A DNA stretch of 64,000 nt from Auricularia sp. M13 (Eukaryota > Basidiomycota > Agaricomycetes > Auriculariales > Auriculariaceae): assembly GCA_037042915.1 (NCBI GenBank), contig CM073195.1, forward strand, positions 2,542,001 through 2,606,000, written 5' to 3'. Position numbers and translations under genes: made by a program. Below are positions 22,012 to 34,069 of the stretch, in pieces. The notes beneath the pieces are model-generated. The model had not been told where the DNA came from and made no database searches. It saw nothing but the letters and a program-made list of their open reading frames with translations. Each line of letters opens with the position of its first letter. The stretch's first letter is position 1.

Positions 22012-24464
22012 TTATTCTACAAGGAACTCGTCCACGCCGCGCACAAGGCCGTCCCAGAAGGCCTCAATCGCAGCGCGATCAAAGCCATTCGCGTCCCAAG
22101 GAAGGTTCAACCACAGCTTGCCCGCGAATGTGTAGCCGAACAGCAGCGTGCCGCCGCCGCGGACGCGCGAGCCGGGCGTCAGCGCATGAAGCCGGATGGA
22201 CGGGTACTTGTCGTGGTGGAAGACTCTGTCCAGGTCGCCAAGCAGAGAAAGCCCGACGAGTGCTACGCTGGGAGCCTTCTTAGGCGCGGACGGTGCGGCA
22301 GCCGGCGCAGAGGGCACGCTGACAGCAGGTGCCTTGGCTGCACAGCGGCGTTCCCCAGCCCGCCGAACGCAGCGTCGTCTTCCTCCGCCCATAATTTCGC
22401 CCGTTTAGCGCGCTCAATGCCCATCTGCCTGCTGCGCCCAAGAAGAAGCGGGCTTCCGACGTACTTGCTCGTCTGCTTCTTCGCTTGCAGTGCGCGATGC
22501 CAGAAAATCTTCCGCTCGTCCACACTGCGGGGAAAGAAGGAGGGCAAGACGACGTTGAAGTAACCGATAGAGAGGAACCAGTAGCTGGCCGAGTCAGCAG
22601 GTGGGAGGTAAGGCCGTAGGTTGAGCGCGGAGTACATCATCATGGGCAATTCCTGCGTGTGCGCCATGCTGGATACGCGCCCAGGCGATGTTGCACAAGG
22701 CGAACAGCGCGTGGGAGAAGGAGACGCCGTGAGCCTTGCATGTCTTGATCACCTATCCCATTCTCTTAGCAGCGATTGGCGCATTGAGATGTGAAAATAC
22801 CTTCTTGGATTTGTCCGCCGGAAACGAGTACGTGGGGAAAACAATATGACGCGGACCTTGCTTGGACTTTGGGCGCGGGAATGAATGCCCTCCCTACAAT
22901 CTTTGAGCACAGGATGGATCTACTGGAGGATAACTTACAATCAAGCGGTCCTGACTGCGCACGTAGTCGAACTTTTCGAAAACGCGGGCAAGCTTCCCTG
23001 CGGGCGCAGGCATCCGCGCCTCCAGCGGCTCCGGTATGGGAGATTTCGATGTCTGCGTCAATGTCATTGCGTCACTTGTATCCATGCACACATAACCACA
23101 CATACTACGCACCTTGGCAGACGCCACGGCACGCTCCCACTCCAGGTGCAGCAGGTCCTTCAACTCCTCGTCTGTCTTGTCACTCGCAAGCATCTCGAAG
23201 AACTCGTCGCTCATCCGATACAAGGCCATGCCGTCGCCCAGGCAATGTGGTGCGGCCAGAAGGAAATGGAATTCCTGACCAGGTCCGTCCACGCTGTTCT
23301 GCAGACTCGGCATGGGCGGTAGGAGGGAAATGTCGGCCAGTGAGTGGGCAAAGGCATTATTAGGCGCCGCGAACGGGAAGCCGGGAGTGTCTTGCGGTGT
23401 CGCGACAACGACATAAGACAGGCGGTCGTTCGAGAGCGTGCGCGGGCCGTTCAGGTAGGTGTTCACGAGGTCTGCATCATGATGAGTAGGACTTGGATAC
23501 ACTGGAACACGTCGCCGCACCGTCTTTCGCCTGTATGCGGAACTCCATGTTATCTTGGGCACTCTGAATAGCGGCGGACGGCGACTTTGGCGGAGAATAC
23601 CTGTCGAGACGATCAGTTCTCTTCGCACAGCGGTGCTGACGGACAGGTCGATTCTCAGTGACGACAGCGACGGGATGTGGGCACTGGCCGGGCTCAGAGG
23701 CGGCCATGGAGAATGGCGAGCGCATTCGTTCCACGGTGCCTTGCGATCAATGCACGCCCAGTGATGCGTGCCGCGCCCCCGGGGTTACGTCAAGCACGCA
23801 GATCGCAAAGGATCCCTGGCCAAACGCGGATGACAGCGACAGCGACAGCGAACCGTCTGACGTCTGGTGCGTTGGGCCGGGTGCGTTCCAAGTCCCCATC
23901 CCGCAGAGAAATAACGCAGAAATACTCACACAAATCGCACGTCGTCGTACGAGCGCGGGTCGATGCGTGCGCCGAGCAACGGGTGCCGCGTTCTGAGGAT
24001 GGCCCAGACGGCGGAGACGCGCTCGAGCGTGAAGAGCGCCGGTGGCGCGTGGAACCCGATGTGCACGAACCTGGACAACGAGTCTCTCAGCGTCCGTGAC
24101 AAGGGCCCTGGCTGGTGGCGGGCACGCACATGTCGTTGATGCCCTCGTGGCGGCTGGGGAGGAAATAGGAGAGCTCGCTGTCGCCCAGCGGCCGCTCCCA
24201 GACGCGCAGGTCGGCGTGGCCGTTGCGCTGCTCGGCGGGCGCAGAGACGGAGGCGGTCACGTGGGGCATGGCGCTGGCGCTGGCGGGCGTGGGGGGCGAG
24301 TGCGGCAGGACGTCGAGCGCATCCGCCTGGAACGCGGACGGAGTGAGCGGCGGCAGGGGGTGGCCCGCGCTCGAGGGGCCCAGCCCTCCGCCGGAGCCAC
24401 GCAGCGATCGCTCATCGGCAGTCAGCCCGAGCGCGCCAGGGGGCGCAAGACGCGACTCGCTCAT
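22012..24464 (-). CDS. CoA-dependent acyltransferase, condensation-domain superfamily (copy A)
   Basis: Likely transfers an acyl group to an alcohol or sugar. Start MSESRLAPPGALGL (24464). Exon 1 is Ser/Pro-rich and ends GDSELSYFLPSRHEGINDM. Exon 2 encodes FVHIGFHAPPALFTLERVS...ILRTRHPLLGARID. Then come YLNGPRTLSNDRLSYVVV and the catalytic FLLAAPHCLGDGMALY (HxxxDG, near 23235). Further on are a WHRALQAKKQTSKY segment and the C-terminal LVGLSLLGDLDRVFHH...GYTFAGKLWLNLPWD. The gene is a paralogue of the one at 31603-33745, with an intron at the same place after NDM. An unusually long intron (about 330 nt, 23601-23929) interrupts it where copy B has about 55 nt. The frame changes near 23510 and near 22345 without an intron. 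A TATA-like CCTTATATCC lies about 100 bases upstream of the start. The acyl acceptor is unknown. Confidence 0.7.
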
Positions 24465-24828
24465 CGGGGCAGCCGGCGAGGAGGAGCCTGGACAAGACTT
24501 GCGCGCCGACTCGGCGCTTTCCAGGCCTTCCTCGCGCGGCGTGCATAGACGCGGCACGGCTCCCTTATATCCCACGTCTCGCGGCCTCATCACAATTAGA
24601 ACAGCAGCCAAGGAGGCCGCGGCCGTGCTTGAATGAACCAAGACTCGGCAGGGGGATAGACACCCCAACCCGCCGAATAATAATACGAGTACGCTACTGT
24701 AGCCAATGTAGACAACGAGCGACTGCAGGAAACAAATCCCAGGAGAGGAGAAAGTATACATAAAATACGTGCAACGAACGTCGGCATGCGCGAAGAATCC
24801 ACAAAATCCACAGACGGCGAGCACAAGC
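24465..24828. other. Intergenic
   Basis: About 360 bases between two minus-strand genes. It includes the TATA-like element of acyltransferase A near 24567 and the 3' side of the surface-protein gene. No other feature was seen. Confidence 0.45.
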
Positions 24829-26803
24829 CTAGTTCTTGCGTCGTACAGGTACCGGTGGCGGCGTGGCACCCATGAGCGTCGCCGCCTCGTAGTTGGGCGG
24901 TACTTCGCCCATGCTGCTGGTCGACATGGGTCTCTGCGACGGTCCACTGATGTCCGACTGCAAGTATGGCAAAGACGCGCTTCCGGCCTGGCTTGGCGGT
25001 CCGACGGGCAACGAAGCATAGTGCTGCTGTTGTGGGTATCCCTGCTGCGGGTACGCTTGCTGCTGATAGGCCTGTTGCGGGTACATCTGCTGCTGGTACG
25101 GGTGTTGCTGGCCCATTGCGCCTGCGCCAACACCCGCAAAGCCAGCGCCGCCGTACGTCGACGGCGCGCCAACACTGCCAGCGAATCCACTTGCGCTACC
25201 GTACCCTTGCGGGGTAGCAGGCGGCAGGTGGAACGGATGTGATTGCAGGCGCGACGACGCAATGCTAGCGGGACCGTGCATGCCAGTAGCCATCGTCGCT
25301 GGCGATATTGGGCCCATTTCTTCCCGGCGTTTCTTGCGCATGAACCAGAAGATGAATGCGAGACCGAGTATCAAGATGGCCAGGCCGCCGACGACGCCGC
25401 CGACGACAGCTCCGATTGGTACACTGCAGAGCAAGGCACGTCAGTGTTTCGTCAACACATCGACCGACTGCACAATCCACACTCACCCATTGGAAGAAGT
25501 TGCGTTGCCATTTTGCTGCTCAGGAGAGTTCGGGTCGGAACCGCTGTCGCCTTTGCCATTACCATTACCGCGCCATTGCCAGAGGCAGCACCTCCGGCAG
25601 GATTGTTGCCGCTGTAACATCCCGCTGTCAGTGCACATGGCTCAACGCCACATGAGGGTAGGACACCCACTAGACCACGGCGTAATCGATGTTCAACATG
25701 TTGCCGTTGTCCGCAGCAAGGTTCGTCAGTGTCAGCTTGTGCGGGCCGTCGTTGAGGCCGCGCGCCATGTAGAGAGAGTCTGCGGTTTGGTCCAGTCCTT
25801 GTTGTACGCGGTCAGCGTGACGGGCGTCCCGCCGTCCACGGCAGCCCAGTACTCTCCGCATGTGCTGCAAACGAGCCCGAAGATGTCCACCGCGGAGCCG
25901 GTGAAGGCCAGCGTCACGGTGGCTTGCGCGCTACTGGTCGAACTACACACAACAGTGTTTGTCAGCGCTGTTGGCGGCGGCGGCTCCGGCGAAACAAGAC
26001 GTACTGCCCGCTTCCTTGGCTGAACGCTGAGAGCTGTGGCGGCACCGTGTTCCACGAAGCGCCAGCAGGGCCGTACGAAAACGCCTCGTCCGTATCCTCG
26101 AGATGGATGTTCTGCGAGCCGTCGACCTGACGATCTATGAGCACCTAGCAGGGATCATCCGCAGGGGGTGTCGATCACCTCGGTCTCTAACACCACCTAA
26201 TCGTCCGTGCGGGGAAAGATGAGTACGGGCGCACTGCGGTAACACGCGATAGGAGTACTGACATAGTCGATGTCCAGGTAGGATTGGCCGGGGTCGGGAT
26301 TGGTCGATGCGTCGCGTATGACAAAGGTATGGGCGCCGTTGTCGACGGTGGCCTCGAACAGCGTTTGCTTGAACGTCTCGCCTGTCGTGGACTGTCCGTT
26401 GCCCGTGCGCACGTCACCATCTAAGCAGCAAAAGCAGACAGTTAGCAAGAAATAGCAGCAAGAAGGGCGCGCGCACCAAGGGACGTGCTGAATAGATTAT
26501 GGTTACCGCGCTTTGCGCCATATACAGTGATTCCAGTGCCATTGAAGTTGATCGTAGCGGATGCGTCGTTGGACTGCGTGAGCGTGAAGGTACCCCCGTC
26601 CGAGTATCTGGCCATCTCAGAGACTCCCTCGCGCGAGAATGCAGGGACTTACGAGGCGAAATAAGGGTCGTCGCCCTGGGACCCAGCACGCCAAACCCCG
26701 TTGTACTGGATTAAAGGGCACACTGCGCAGGAGGCCTCAGCCAAGTCCGGAAGACGCCGGGGAGCGCGGACGCACCATCGTCAATGCGCACCGAGACCTT
26801 CAT
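24829..26803 (-). CDS. Single-pass surface protein with two beta-sandwich-like ectodomains
   Basis: A common basidiomycete architecture of unknown function, perhaps a cell-wall sensor. Start proposed at MKVSVRIDDGASALPGVF (26803). The extracellular part has two related segments: GGTFTLTQSNDASATINFNG...ITVYGAKRG with FVIRDASTNPDPGQSYLDID, and a second with TVTLAFTGSAVDIFGLVCS with LTLTNLAADNGNMLNIDYAV. A Ser/Gly linker is followed by the helix GAVVGGVVGGLAILILGLAF and a basic stop-transfer RKKRREE. The cytosolic tail has YPQQ/AYQQQ repeats (near 25020-25110) and proline-rich ends. At least seven short introns separate the exons. No clear signal peptide was found before MKVSV, so a further 5' exon is possible. 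It lies between acyltransferase A and transporter A on the same strand. Confidence 0.65.
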
Positions 26804-27209
26804 GTGGTCTATGTGGGCGAGGAGCAGAGGAGAGGGACGAAAAGATGCCGTCACAGCGCCCGAGCACAGCGCTGCCGCACGCATTCGGAACTGCGCCGAC
26901 GTACCGGGTATCCATGCGGAGGATCATGACTTGCCACCCCCACATCGGGTATCCCGCCGTCGATACCGCCGCTCTTGCCATTGCAGAGACTGCCTGTGCT
27001 GCGTGCACACAGAATTCAGCACAAAATCGACGGTCCGCAGGTGTCGATGACCTGACATGTCCTGCCAGATCCCATCAGCCGCAGACTGCTGCGCCCGCCA
27101 ACATCACACCGACGCTGACCGGAGAGAAGAAAAGGCCAGCAGCTATCGAGTCCAGATAACAGTGTTCTTGTTAAAATGCAGGCCCAGAATATACCACACA
27201 CAACAATCT
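26804..27209. other. Intergenic
   Basis: About 400 bases that should hold the promoter or a missing first exon of the surface-protein gene and the 3' UTR of transporter A. No gene was recognised. Confidence 0.4.
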
Positions 27210-28770
27210 CTAATCGCGACGCTGCTCGCGCTCTTTCTGTTTACTGTCGTCGTCCTCGTCGGCATCAAACTCCACAGCAAGCAGGCCCTCCTCCTCTGCC
27301 CGCTGCACCATCTCCTGCTCCTTATTCGGGGGCGGCGGTGGCGGCTGTTGCGCCTTGACCCAGGTGTAGTACAGCGTGCCAATCAGGATCACCAGGATCG
27401 AGCTGGCGCGTCCTGTCGTCATGAGGTCGTGGAAGAGCCAGACGCCGAGCACGGTCTGCAGCACGCTCTTCGCGGCGGACGAGAACATGTGCGTCACGGG
27501 CGACGTCGCCTTCACACTCAGCATCGCCGCGAGGCCGAGCAGGGCGCCAAAGATGCCGGTGACGATCGAGCCCCAGAGGAAGGTCGACCAGTTCCACTCG
27601 GACGGCACGCCCTTCGCCGCAGCGTCGCCCGCGATATGCAGCAGGCGCGAGAACTCGGTGACCTCTCCGGCGATGAACACGATCGGGATGAGCACCAGCG
27701 ACGACACAAGGTTCGTCCAGTAGGACAGAGCAAGTGCGGAGCCGCCGACGTGCGGGAGAGACTGCTTGATCAAACACGAGTGAACAGCAATGAAGACCGA
27801 GGACATGATTCCGTAGAACAGGCCCATCGTATTACTGTTCGACGTTATCGGTTGGGGGTCTGCAACCGCCACGGTCAGCAAGCGCTTCAGGGAAAAGGAC
27901 AGGCACGCCGAATCGTCTGCAAGCGTTGCAGGTATTCCCTGAACGGCGCGCAAGGCAGATGTCAAGTACCCCATTCTGCGCCGTTCAAATTCCGGGCGCA
28001 TATTGCAGCATGAAGAGGTATACAGAAATGACACACCTGGCTGGGCGACGGTTGGTTCATCGCCGACAGGCGCTGCCACATCAATGTGCAGCGCATCGGG
28101 CGCGACGCCCATAAGGAATCCCATGGTGACCATGAGCGCGGCAAGAAAGACGGGGATCGTTGGTTGGGGAGGGAGCGCGTGAACAAGGCCGACACGACGA
28201 TTGTGAGCGGCAGGAGGAGGCCACGTGCAATCTGAAGCAAGCGGTCAATGAACTGTGGGGGAAAGGAAATGGAGCCAAAGACATACCTGGAAAAATGCGG
28301 CCTCTACGGCGCGCAGACAGAGTGTATTGAATATGAGGCCAGAGAGCGAGACGGCGATGACGGGGAGAAGTTTACGGAACGCATGGAACTCGAGCTTGGG
28401 CAGCTGGACGTGCCGCGGGAAGGCGAAAGCGAAGCCGTGCAGCAGTACTACGGCCATCAGCAGTTGGATTAGCAGAAACAGCAGCGGCACTGTGGGCGAC
28501 GAGAGCAGGACGGCCTTGTTCCTGCGCACAGACGCGAATAATTAGCGACGCTAAGATAGGCTCGCCGCGGCCGTTCCACATACACAAAGACCATCTACGA
28601 CGGCATGGGCGCATGAGCTTCACAGGCAATATATGAAGACAGGCGTGTGCGCGCACCGTTAAGGCAGCAACCATATAGAAGGTGACGACTCCAGCGACTT
28701 CAAACTGCTCGCGCGTGAGGCCGAGCTTGTGCGCCCAGCGGCTGCTGGTTGACGAGGGTCCTGCGGTCAT
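27210..28770 (-). CDS. Nucleotide-sugar transporter, GDP-fucose type (SLC35C1-like), copy A
   Basis: Multi-pass Golgi/ER membrane carrier of the drug/metabolite-transporter superfamily that would import a GDP-sugar in exchange for GMP. Start MTAGPSSTSSRWAHKLGL. Segments in order: FEVAGVVTFYMVAALTV, NKAVLL with a long hydrophobic run, SGLIFNTLCLRAVEAAFFQ, IARGLLLPLTIVVSAL, GLFYGIMSSVFIAVHSCLIK, QSLPHVGGSALALSYWTN, the family-typical LSVKATSPVTHMFSSAAKS, and ILIGTLYYTWVK. The cytosolic tail is acidic and proline-rich. The TSPVTH...SAAKS block is the best guide to the SLC35C branch; substrate specificity (GDP-fucose versus another GDP-sugar) is inferred. The gene is closely related to the one at 34070-35514 and is divergent from the alpha/beta hydrolase with about 230 bases between starts. 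Confidence 0.75.
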
Positions 28771-29001
28771 CTTGGGCTTTTGGATCTAGGTCGTCAAAGG
28801 GGGAGGTAGAGAGCGTGGGCGATAGACGGTTGTACTAGAGCGTGAGTAACAGAAGAGCCTGCGGCACAGAGCCACTTGCGTCCACGGAACTTTCCTGGGC
28901 GCCGGCCAAACGAAATTGCTTCCGCTTGACGTCTGACAGCGCAGCTCAGAAAATCCCAAATGGCCTAGGTATGATGACCAGCCCTGCCCCAGCTGCTCCA
29001 C
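28771..29001. promoter_or_regulatory. Divergent promoter region (transporter A / hydrolase)
   Basis: About 230 bases separate the two proposed start codons, so both promoters must overlap here. No specific binding site could be named. Confidence 0.4.
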
Positions 29002-31344
29002 ATGCGACACGCCGCTTTGCCTCTCATCGCGCTCGTCGCGTTCTCCAAAAGCAGCCAGGGCCTCACGCCATGCAACGGTCATGAGGACCTCGAGTGCGGC
29101 TTCATAAGGTGCGCTCTGTCTCTAAGCCCACTCAACGCGTCCTCACCGCCTTCGTAGTGTACCGCGCGACTATCGAAACGCGTCTGCTGCGACGCGCACA
29201 GAAATTGCCATTGCGCGATATCCTGCCACGGACAAGAAAGGACGCATCGGTACCCTCTTCATCGACCCCGGTACGCATGGCGAACGCGTTTCCGCGACTC
29301 GTTAGCTGACTTGCATTGCACGCAAGGTGGTCCAGGGTCTTCTGGTGTCGAGTTCGCGTTCCATATTGCCAAACCGGTGAGCATGCTGAGCCATGCACCC
29401 CCGACCACCCTCTGACCGTGCTCAGCTATCCCGACTTTTCCTGGGCCGGTACGACATCGTGGGATTCGACCCCAGGGGCGTCTCCAACACGCGGTTCGCA
29501 TCCCTCGCACGTCCTGACTCCTGATTGGTATTGAACGCTCAAACAGCCCCGCTGTGGCATGCTTCCCCACGTTCGCCGACGATCAAATTTCTCGCGCTGG
29601 AACCCTCTCGCTCAAAGCTTTGAACTCCCCCTGGAGACCCCGCGGCACCCGAAAACCGCGCTGTGATATTGTCGCAAATGCGAGAGTGGTTGTCTGGGAG
29701 CGAGGTCATGTTTGACATGTGTCAAAGCGCTCCGAAAGCGAAGATCTCGTTCATATGTCGACCGCAACAGTTGTCCGGGACATCGATTATATGGCCACTA
29801 CTCTCGATGGAGCCGATTCTTCTATGTGCGATGATTTGAAGATGCGCCTTCTCGAGCTCACCTTCTGGCAGTAATTACTTTGGAAGTATGTTATTAGAGT
29901 TTTAGTAGGGAGTGGGGAATTCATTGCACAGTTTCGTACGGGACCTTGATTGGATCTTACTTGGTCAACATGTGAGTCGATCAATCGCAATGCATCGGGA
30001 TGTTGACTCTTCATTTTTCTGCAGGTTTCCGGAGCGAGTCGGCCGCGTGGCCATTGACGGCGTGATTAATCCACAGCAATGGTCAAACGAGCCGGGTTAC
30101 AAATTGCTCGACACCTGGATGCACAAGACCGAGGCTGCGTTCGACTCCATCCTGGCCTCCTGTAGCGCTGTGCGTCGTTGTCCCTTCAAGGGGGCAAGTG
30201 CACTAAATATTACTCTCCCAGGCTGGCCCTGAACTTTGCGCGCTGTCCCTTTCGAAGGGCGAGTCGGCACAAGCAATTGGCGGGAGAATCGATGCTTTCT
30301 TGGAAGAGTTGTATGCGCACCCCGTCGCAGCGCCTCGTGCTCCTCGACTGGGTATTGTGACTTCTGGCATGGCGCGTGGTGAGACAATAAACCCATCCAG
30401 CTGCTCGATATCATGCATTGACATGGCTAACAGCTTTGCTATACCAAACGACCAACTCTCCAAAGTTCTTCCCTCGCGTTGCTCAAGCTGTCTCCGACGC
30501 AATGCACGGCAACTTCACCGATCTCGCGAGCTTGACAATAGCCCCAGTGGTATTCCCCTCTGAGCCGCAACCAGGGGACCATGCGGCGTCCATCGTCTCC
30601 TGCCTAGATGCCCCTCCATATGATGCCGATCGGCCGGATACCTGGCCAACCGTGGAGCAATTGACAGACGACGCAATTGCGCGACTGAAGACCGTCTCGC
30701 CTCGTTTTGGCCTGAGGTTCGTCTCATCTGCTTATTATCTGATAATCTGCTGATCCGAGGCGCAGTCCTATGTTGTTCGAGCGTCATGGCGCTTGTCAAT
30801 ATTTGGCCAAGGTGGCAAAGCAGCTGCCCGAAAGGTTTACGGGACCATTCAACCACACGCTGCGCAAACCAATCCTGATCGTAAACGGTGACCTGGATCC
30901 GTGAGTGCCGCCCGAACGCAGTCGTACGGTCCCCATGCTTACGTTTCGTTCCAGTCTTACGCCTCTCATTAACGCCCAGTTTGTCAACAACCAGTTGGGA
31001 ACGTCTGCAAGGCTGGTAATACAGAAAATTCGCCTGCTGTCAGTAATCCTTTCACGCGGTAGGGCAAAACATTGCTGACGTGACCTCGTATAGCACACCT
31101 CGTTCTTCTTTGGACCATCCCTTTGCGTCGGACGTACATATCGGGACTACTTCGTGTCTGGCCTGCTCCCAGAGTCGAAGGAAACACTCTGCGACGGCGA
31201 CCAGATCATCTTTTTGCGCCGGCCGATCTGAGTCCTGTCTCGACATCAAACCGCCGAGACGACTCGGAATTCGAGTTACAGGCGGTGGTAAAGGAGCTCA
31301 GTCAGGTATTATACGATTGGCAATCACCGGGTTTGCCAGCGTAA
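29002..31344 (+). CDS. Secreted alpha/beta hydrolase, tripeptidyl-aminopeptidase (TAP)-like, probably with frame breaks
   Basis: Signal peptide MRHAALPLIALVAFSKSSQG, then CNGHEDLECGFI, an oxyanion segment GTLFIDPGGGPGSSGVEFA and RYDIVGFDPRGVSNT. The nucleophile motif GISYGT is assembled across an intron (serine codon near 29934), followed by SYLVNMFPERVGRVAIDGV. The charge-relay aspartate lies in LIVNGDLDPLTPL. A TAP-like C-terminal segment HTSFFFGPSLCVGRTYRDYF supplies the histidine. The order matches fungal secreted peptidases and esterases of this group, and most introns are clean GT-AG. However, the frame changes near 29630, reverts near 29728, and shifts again in a T-run near 31212. The copy is therefore either affected by sequencing indels or recently inactivated. 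The substrate is unknown. Confidence 0.65.
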
Positions 31345-31602
31345 GGTACACGGCCGTGGCAATCTGGCAAATCCCATGCCATTGGAGGCATCCGACTTAG
31401 GCAGCGCGCCTGAATGCAATAGAACCTCGGGCTGATATTTGAGAGATCGTGTATCACTCGACGTGTGCAGGAGCTTTTTGCCAGCACGCTGTTATCTCTA
31501 CTCGAAGGGCGACAAAAGGACTTCGAAGTTATCTCAGCGTACATCGGGCCCTGCCCGTGCAACTAACAGTACATTCTGAAGTGTAGCAGCTACAGAGCGT
31601 TC

Positions 31603-33745
31603 TCACAGCGATGCGGACAGAGAGTTCGGGACAGGGTCGAGGAACTCCTTGGTGCAGCTCAGGAATTCGTTCCAGAATCGTTGCACCACCGGCACATCAA
31701 ACCCGTGGATATCCCAACCGAAGCTGAGCCAAAGGCGGCCAACGAAAGTATAGCTATTGATGAACGGTTAGTCTCTCTGTCATCCTTCCCAAGCGGAGAA
31801 TGGTATCTCACCCAAATATAAGCATCCCTCCAGACCGCTGCCGACTCCCAGTTGTCAACGTATGAAGCGTGATACCGGGATACTTCGCATGCTGATAGAT
31901 TCCGTCGAGGTTCCCGAGCAGCGAAAGCCCGACAAGAGCGCGAGACGGTGCGTCCTGCCTCGGGAGACCGTCGAGACTGACATCGGCATCTGCAGGGTCC
32001 GGAGAGACGCCGTCGTCTTCCCTAGCCCAGCGCCTACAGCGGCGGCCGCGTTCCTCCGCCATTTGCTGCGCTCGCGAGCAAACCATGGGACCGGCTGCCT
32101 TTGCGCTTGTGCTTTCGCCGAGCGTGCGCGGTGCCAGAATGTGCGGTCGATGGGGAAATCGTGGGGGATGAACGCGGGGAGGACAACATTGAAGTAGCCC
32201 ACCGCGAGGAACCAGTATGAATGCTGAGCCAGTTGTAATTGCGGCCTCAGATTCATGGCCGAATATACCATCCTGAGAGAGCATGAGTACACCAGGAGTT
32301 TGAGTGTTGGGTCGTACATACATGGGGAGCTTGCTGGATTCACGGTCATTCTGCGCAACGCGTGCCCAGGCAATGTTCGCCACAGCAAACAGAGCACTGG
32401 ATATCGAGACGCCATTTGCCTTGCACCGCTTGAGCATCCGCTTCGTCGTATCGGGATCAAACGAAACAGTGGGGACAATGGTATGACGAGGTCGCTTGAC
32501 GGATGACCTGGGGAAACTTTGCCCTCCCTGCAAGGTTATAAGATCCAGTGGGTCACCAGCAAAGGAGTGATGCTTACCACAAATCTCTGCTGGTCGCTGA
32601 GGAAGTCGACCCGGGCGGCAACTCGCGCAAGTCGAGTCGTCGCAATTGGAAGACCGTGCTCAAGTGCCGAAGGCAGTGAAAACGACTGGATTAGCCCGGA
32701 CTGCGCTCCCCAGCGGTTTTGCCATTCCTCCCGAAGAAGTGCTAACAACTGGGCCTCGGTACGGGGCTCGCCTGTTTCTTCGTCGACGCCGGTTATCAGC
32801 TGAAGAAAGTCGTTGGCGAATGTATGCAGAGCAATGCCATCCCCGATGAAATGAGTAGCAGCAATGAGAATGTCCAGCTCAGCATCTGAATTGGTCGGGA
32901 TGTTCGGGACGTCATTGCTGAAGTCCGCCGGAGAACCGGGTCGCGAGAGCTCGGGCGTCGTCGGAGGCGAGGGAGGAGCGTTCAGATTCACGGGGACGGT
33001 GATGAGAGGATGAGGTAGGAGAGTCGACTGCTGCTCAGCGTGCGAGGTCCGTTGAGGTAGCCATCAATGAGATCTGCGCCGCGCGTGAGATTGGTGGCTG
33101 TCGGGGAATAAATAAACACACCGTGCTTAGACCCTTCCTTCCATTCCATGTTTGCCCTTGCATCGCACAGCGCGTCCTGTACGCCGATTGGAGCGAAGTA
33201 GCTGAGATGCGAGGTCAGAACACGTTCAAAGTGGTGCTGGCGTGCAGGGCAGAGCTTACATGAAGCGCGCGCTGTGGTAATCGCCGTGGTCGAAGTCGAC
33301 GCGACTGGAAAGGAGCGGATGGCGCAGCCTCGAAATCGCCCACGCAGCCTCGAACCGGGCTGGTGTTAGAAGATTCGATGCCGCGCGCATGCCGAGATGC
33401 AAGTACCTGCGCCCCCAGCGTAAGCCAGCGGAACGCGCAGCCGCAACTGTACATGGGTACCCACATGTCGTTGACGCCGTCTGCGCGAGACGGGAGGAAA
33501 TACGAGAGCTCGCTGTTGCCCAAGCGGCGCTCGAAGCAATAGCTTGGCGACGCCGGCGACGGGGTCGATCGTGAATCATCCCCTAATTGCGGGCACGCGA
33601 AGGCCTCAGGAGGCGGCGTCGGAAGCGCCGCGGCGTGTTCACCCAGGCGCGCAATGGCGATCTTGGGCAGCGGGGCATGGGCAGCAGCAAGGCAAGGCTG
33701 CTCCATAGCCATCTGCAATCGCGCGATGGGCGTGTATGGTCTCAT
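31603..33745 (-). CDS. CoA-dependent acyltransferase, condensation-domain superfamily (copy B)
   Basis: Paralogue of the acyltransferase at 22012-24464. Start MRPYTPIARLQMAMEQP (33745; an internal Met eleven codons later is possible). Exon 1 ends GNSELSYFLPSRADGVNDM, and its intron sits at the same position as in copy A. Then YLHLGMRAASNLLTPARFE, LRHPLLSSRVDF, YLNGPRTLSSSRLSYL, and the catalytic AATHFIGDGIALH (HxxxDG, near 32840). Next are VPTVSFDPDTTKRMLKRC, a YWFLAVGYFNVVLPAFIP segment, and LVGLSLLGNLDGIYQHAKYP. The last exon encodes VGRLWLSFGWDIHGF and ends at 31603. The frame shifts by one near 32070 between PVPWFA and RAQQMAEERG, as if a base were missing or extra. It sits next to transporter B in the same orientation, mirroring the A pair. 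Confidence 0.7.
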
Positions 33746-34069
33746 CGACCCAACTCGGTGTCTTTTAACTGGTAGCCCAGACTCGCATGTGTCAACTGGC
33801 GAAGCGTGGACCTATCCCCAAGGCGGAGCTTGGACGCCCACAGCTTAAGCCAAGCAGATCCAGCAGACGAGACCTTCGTCACACTGCCAAATGTCTCGGG
33901 ATTCAGACACGCGTCACATAACCCTTGGCGCCGTGGGGGTCTAAATGGGGCTTTTCGCTGCTTCAGTGCGCGGAATGGCCGCCGGGCGGCATCAGTTGTG
34001 CAAGTGTAGCAAACACCTTACGACAGATTGTGTAACACGCCGTACAATTACATGTATTTGTGGCTAGTT
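33746..34069. other. Intergenic
   Basis: About 320 bases between transporter B and acyltransferase B. No gene was recognised; it should contain the acyltransferase B promoter. Confidence 0.45.

Noticed and set aside
24087-25262. 391-codon minus-strand frame as one long gene
   Set aside because: Its last third is the true first exon of acyltransferase A, while the first part is out of frame with the surface-protein gene; the two are different genes.
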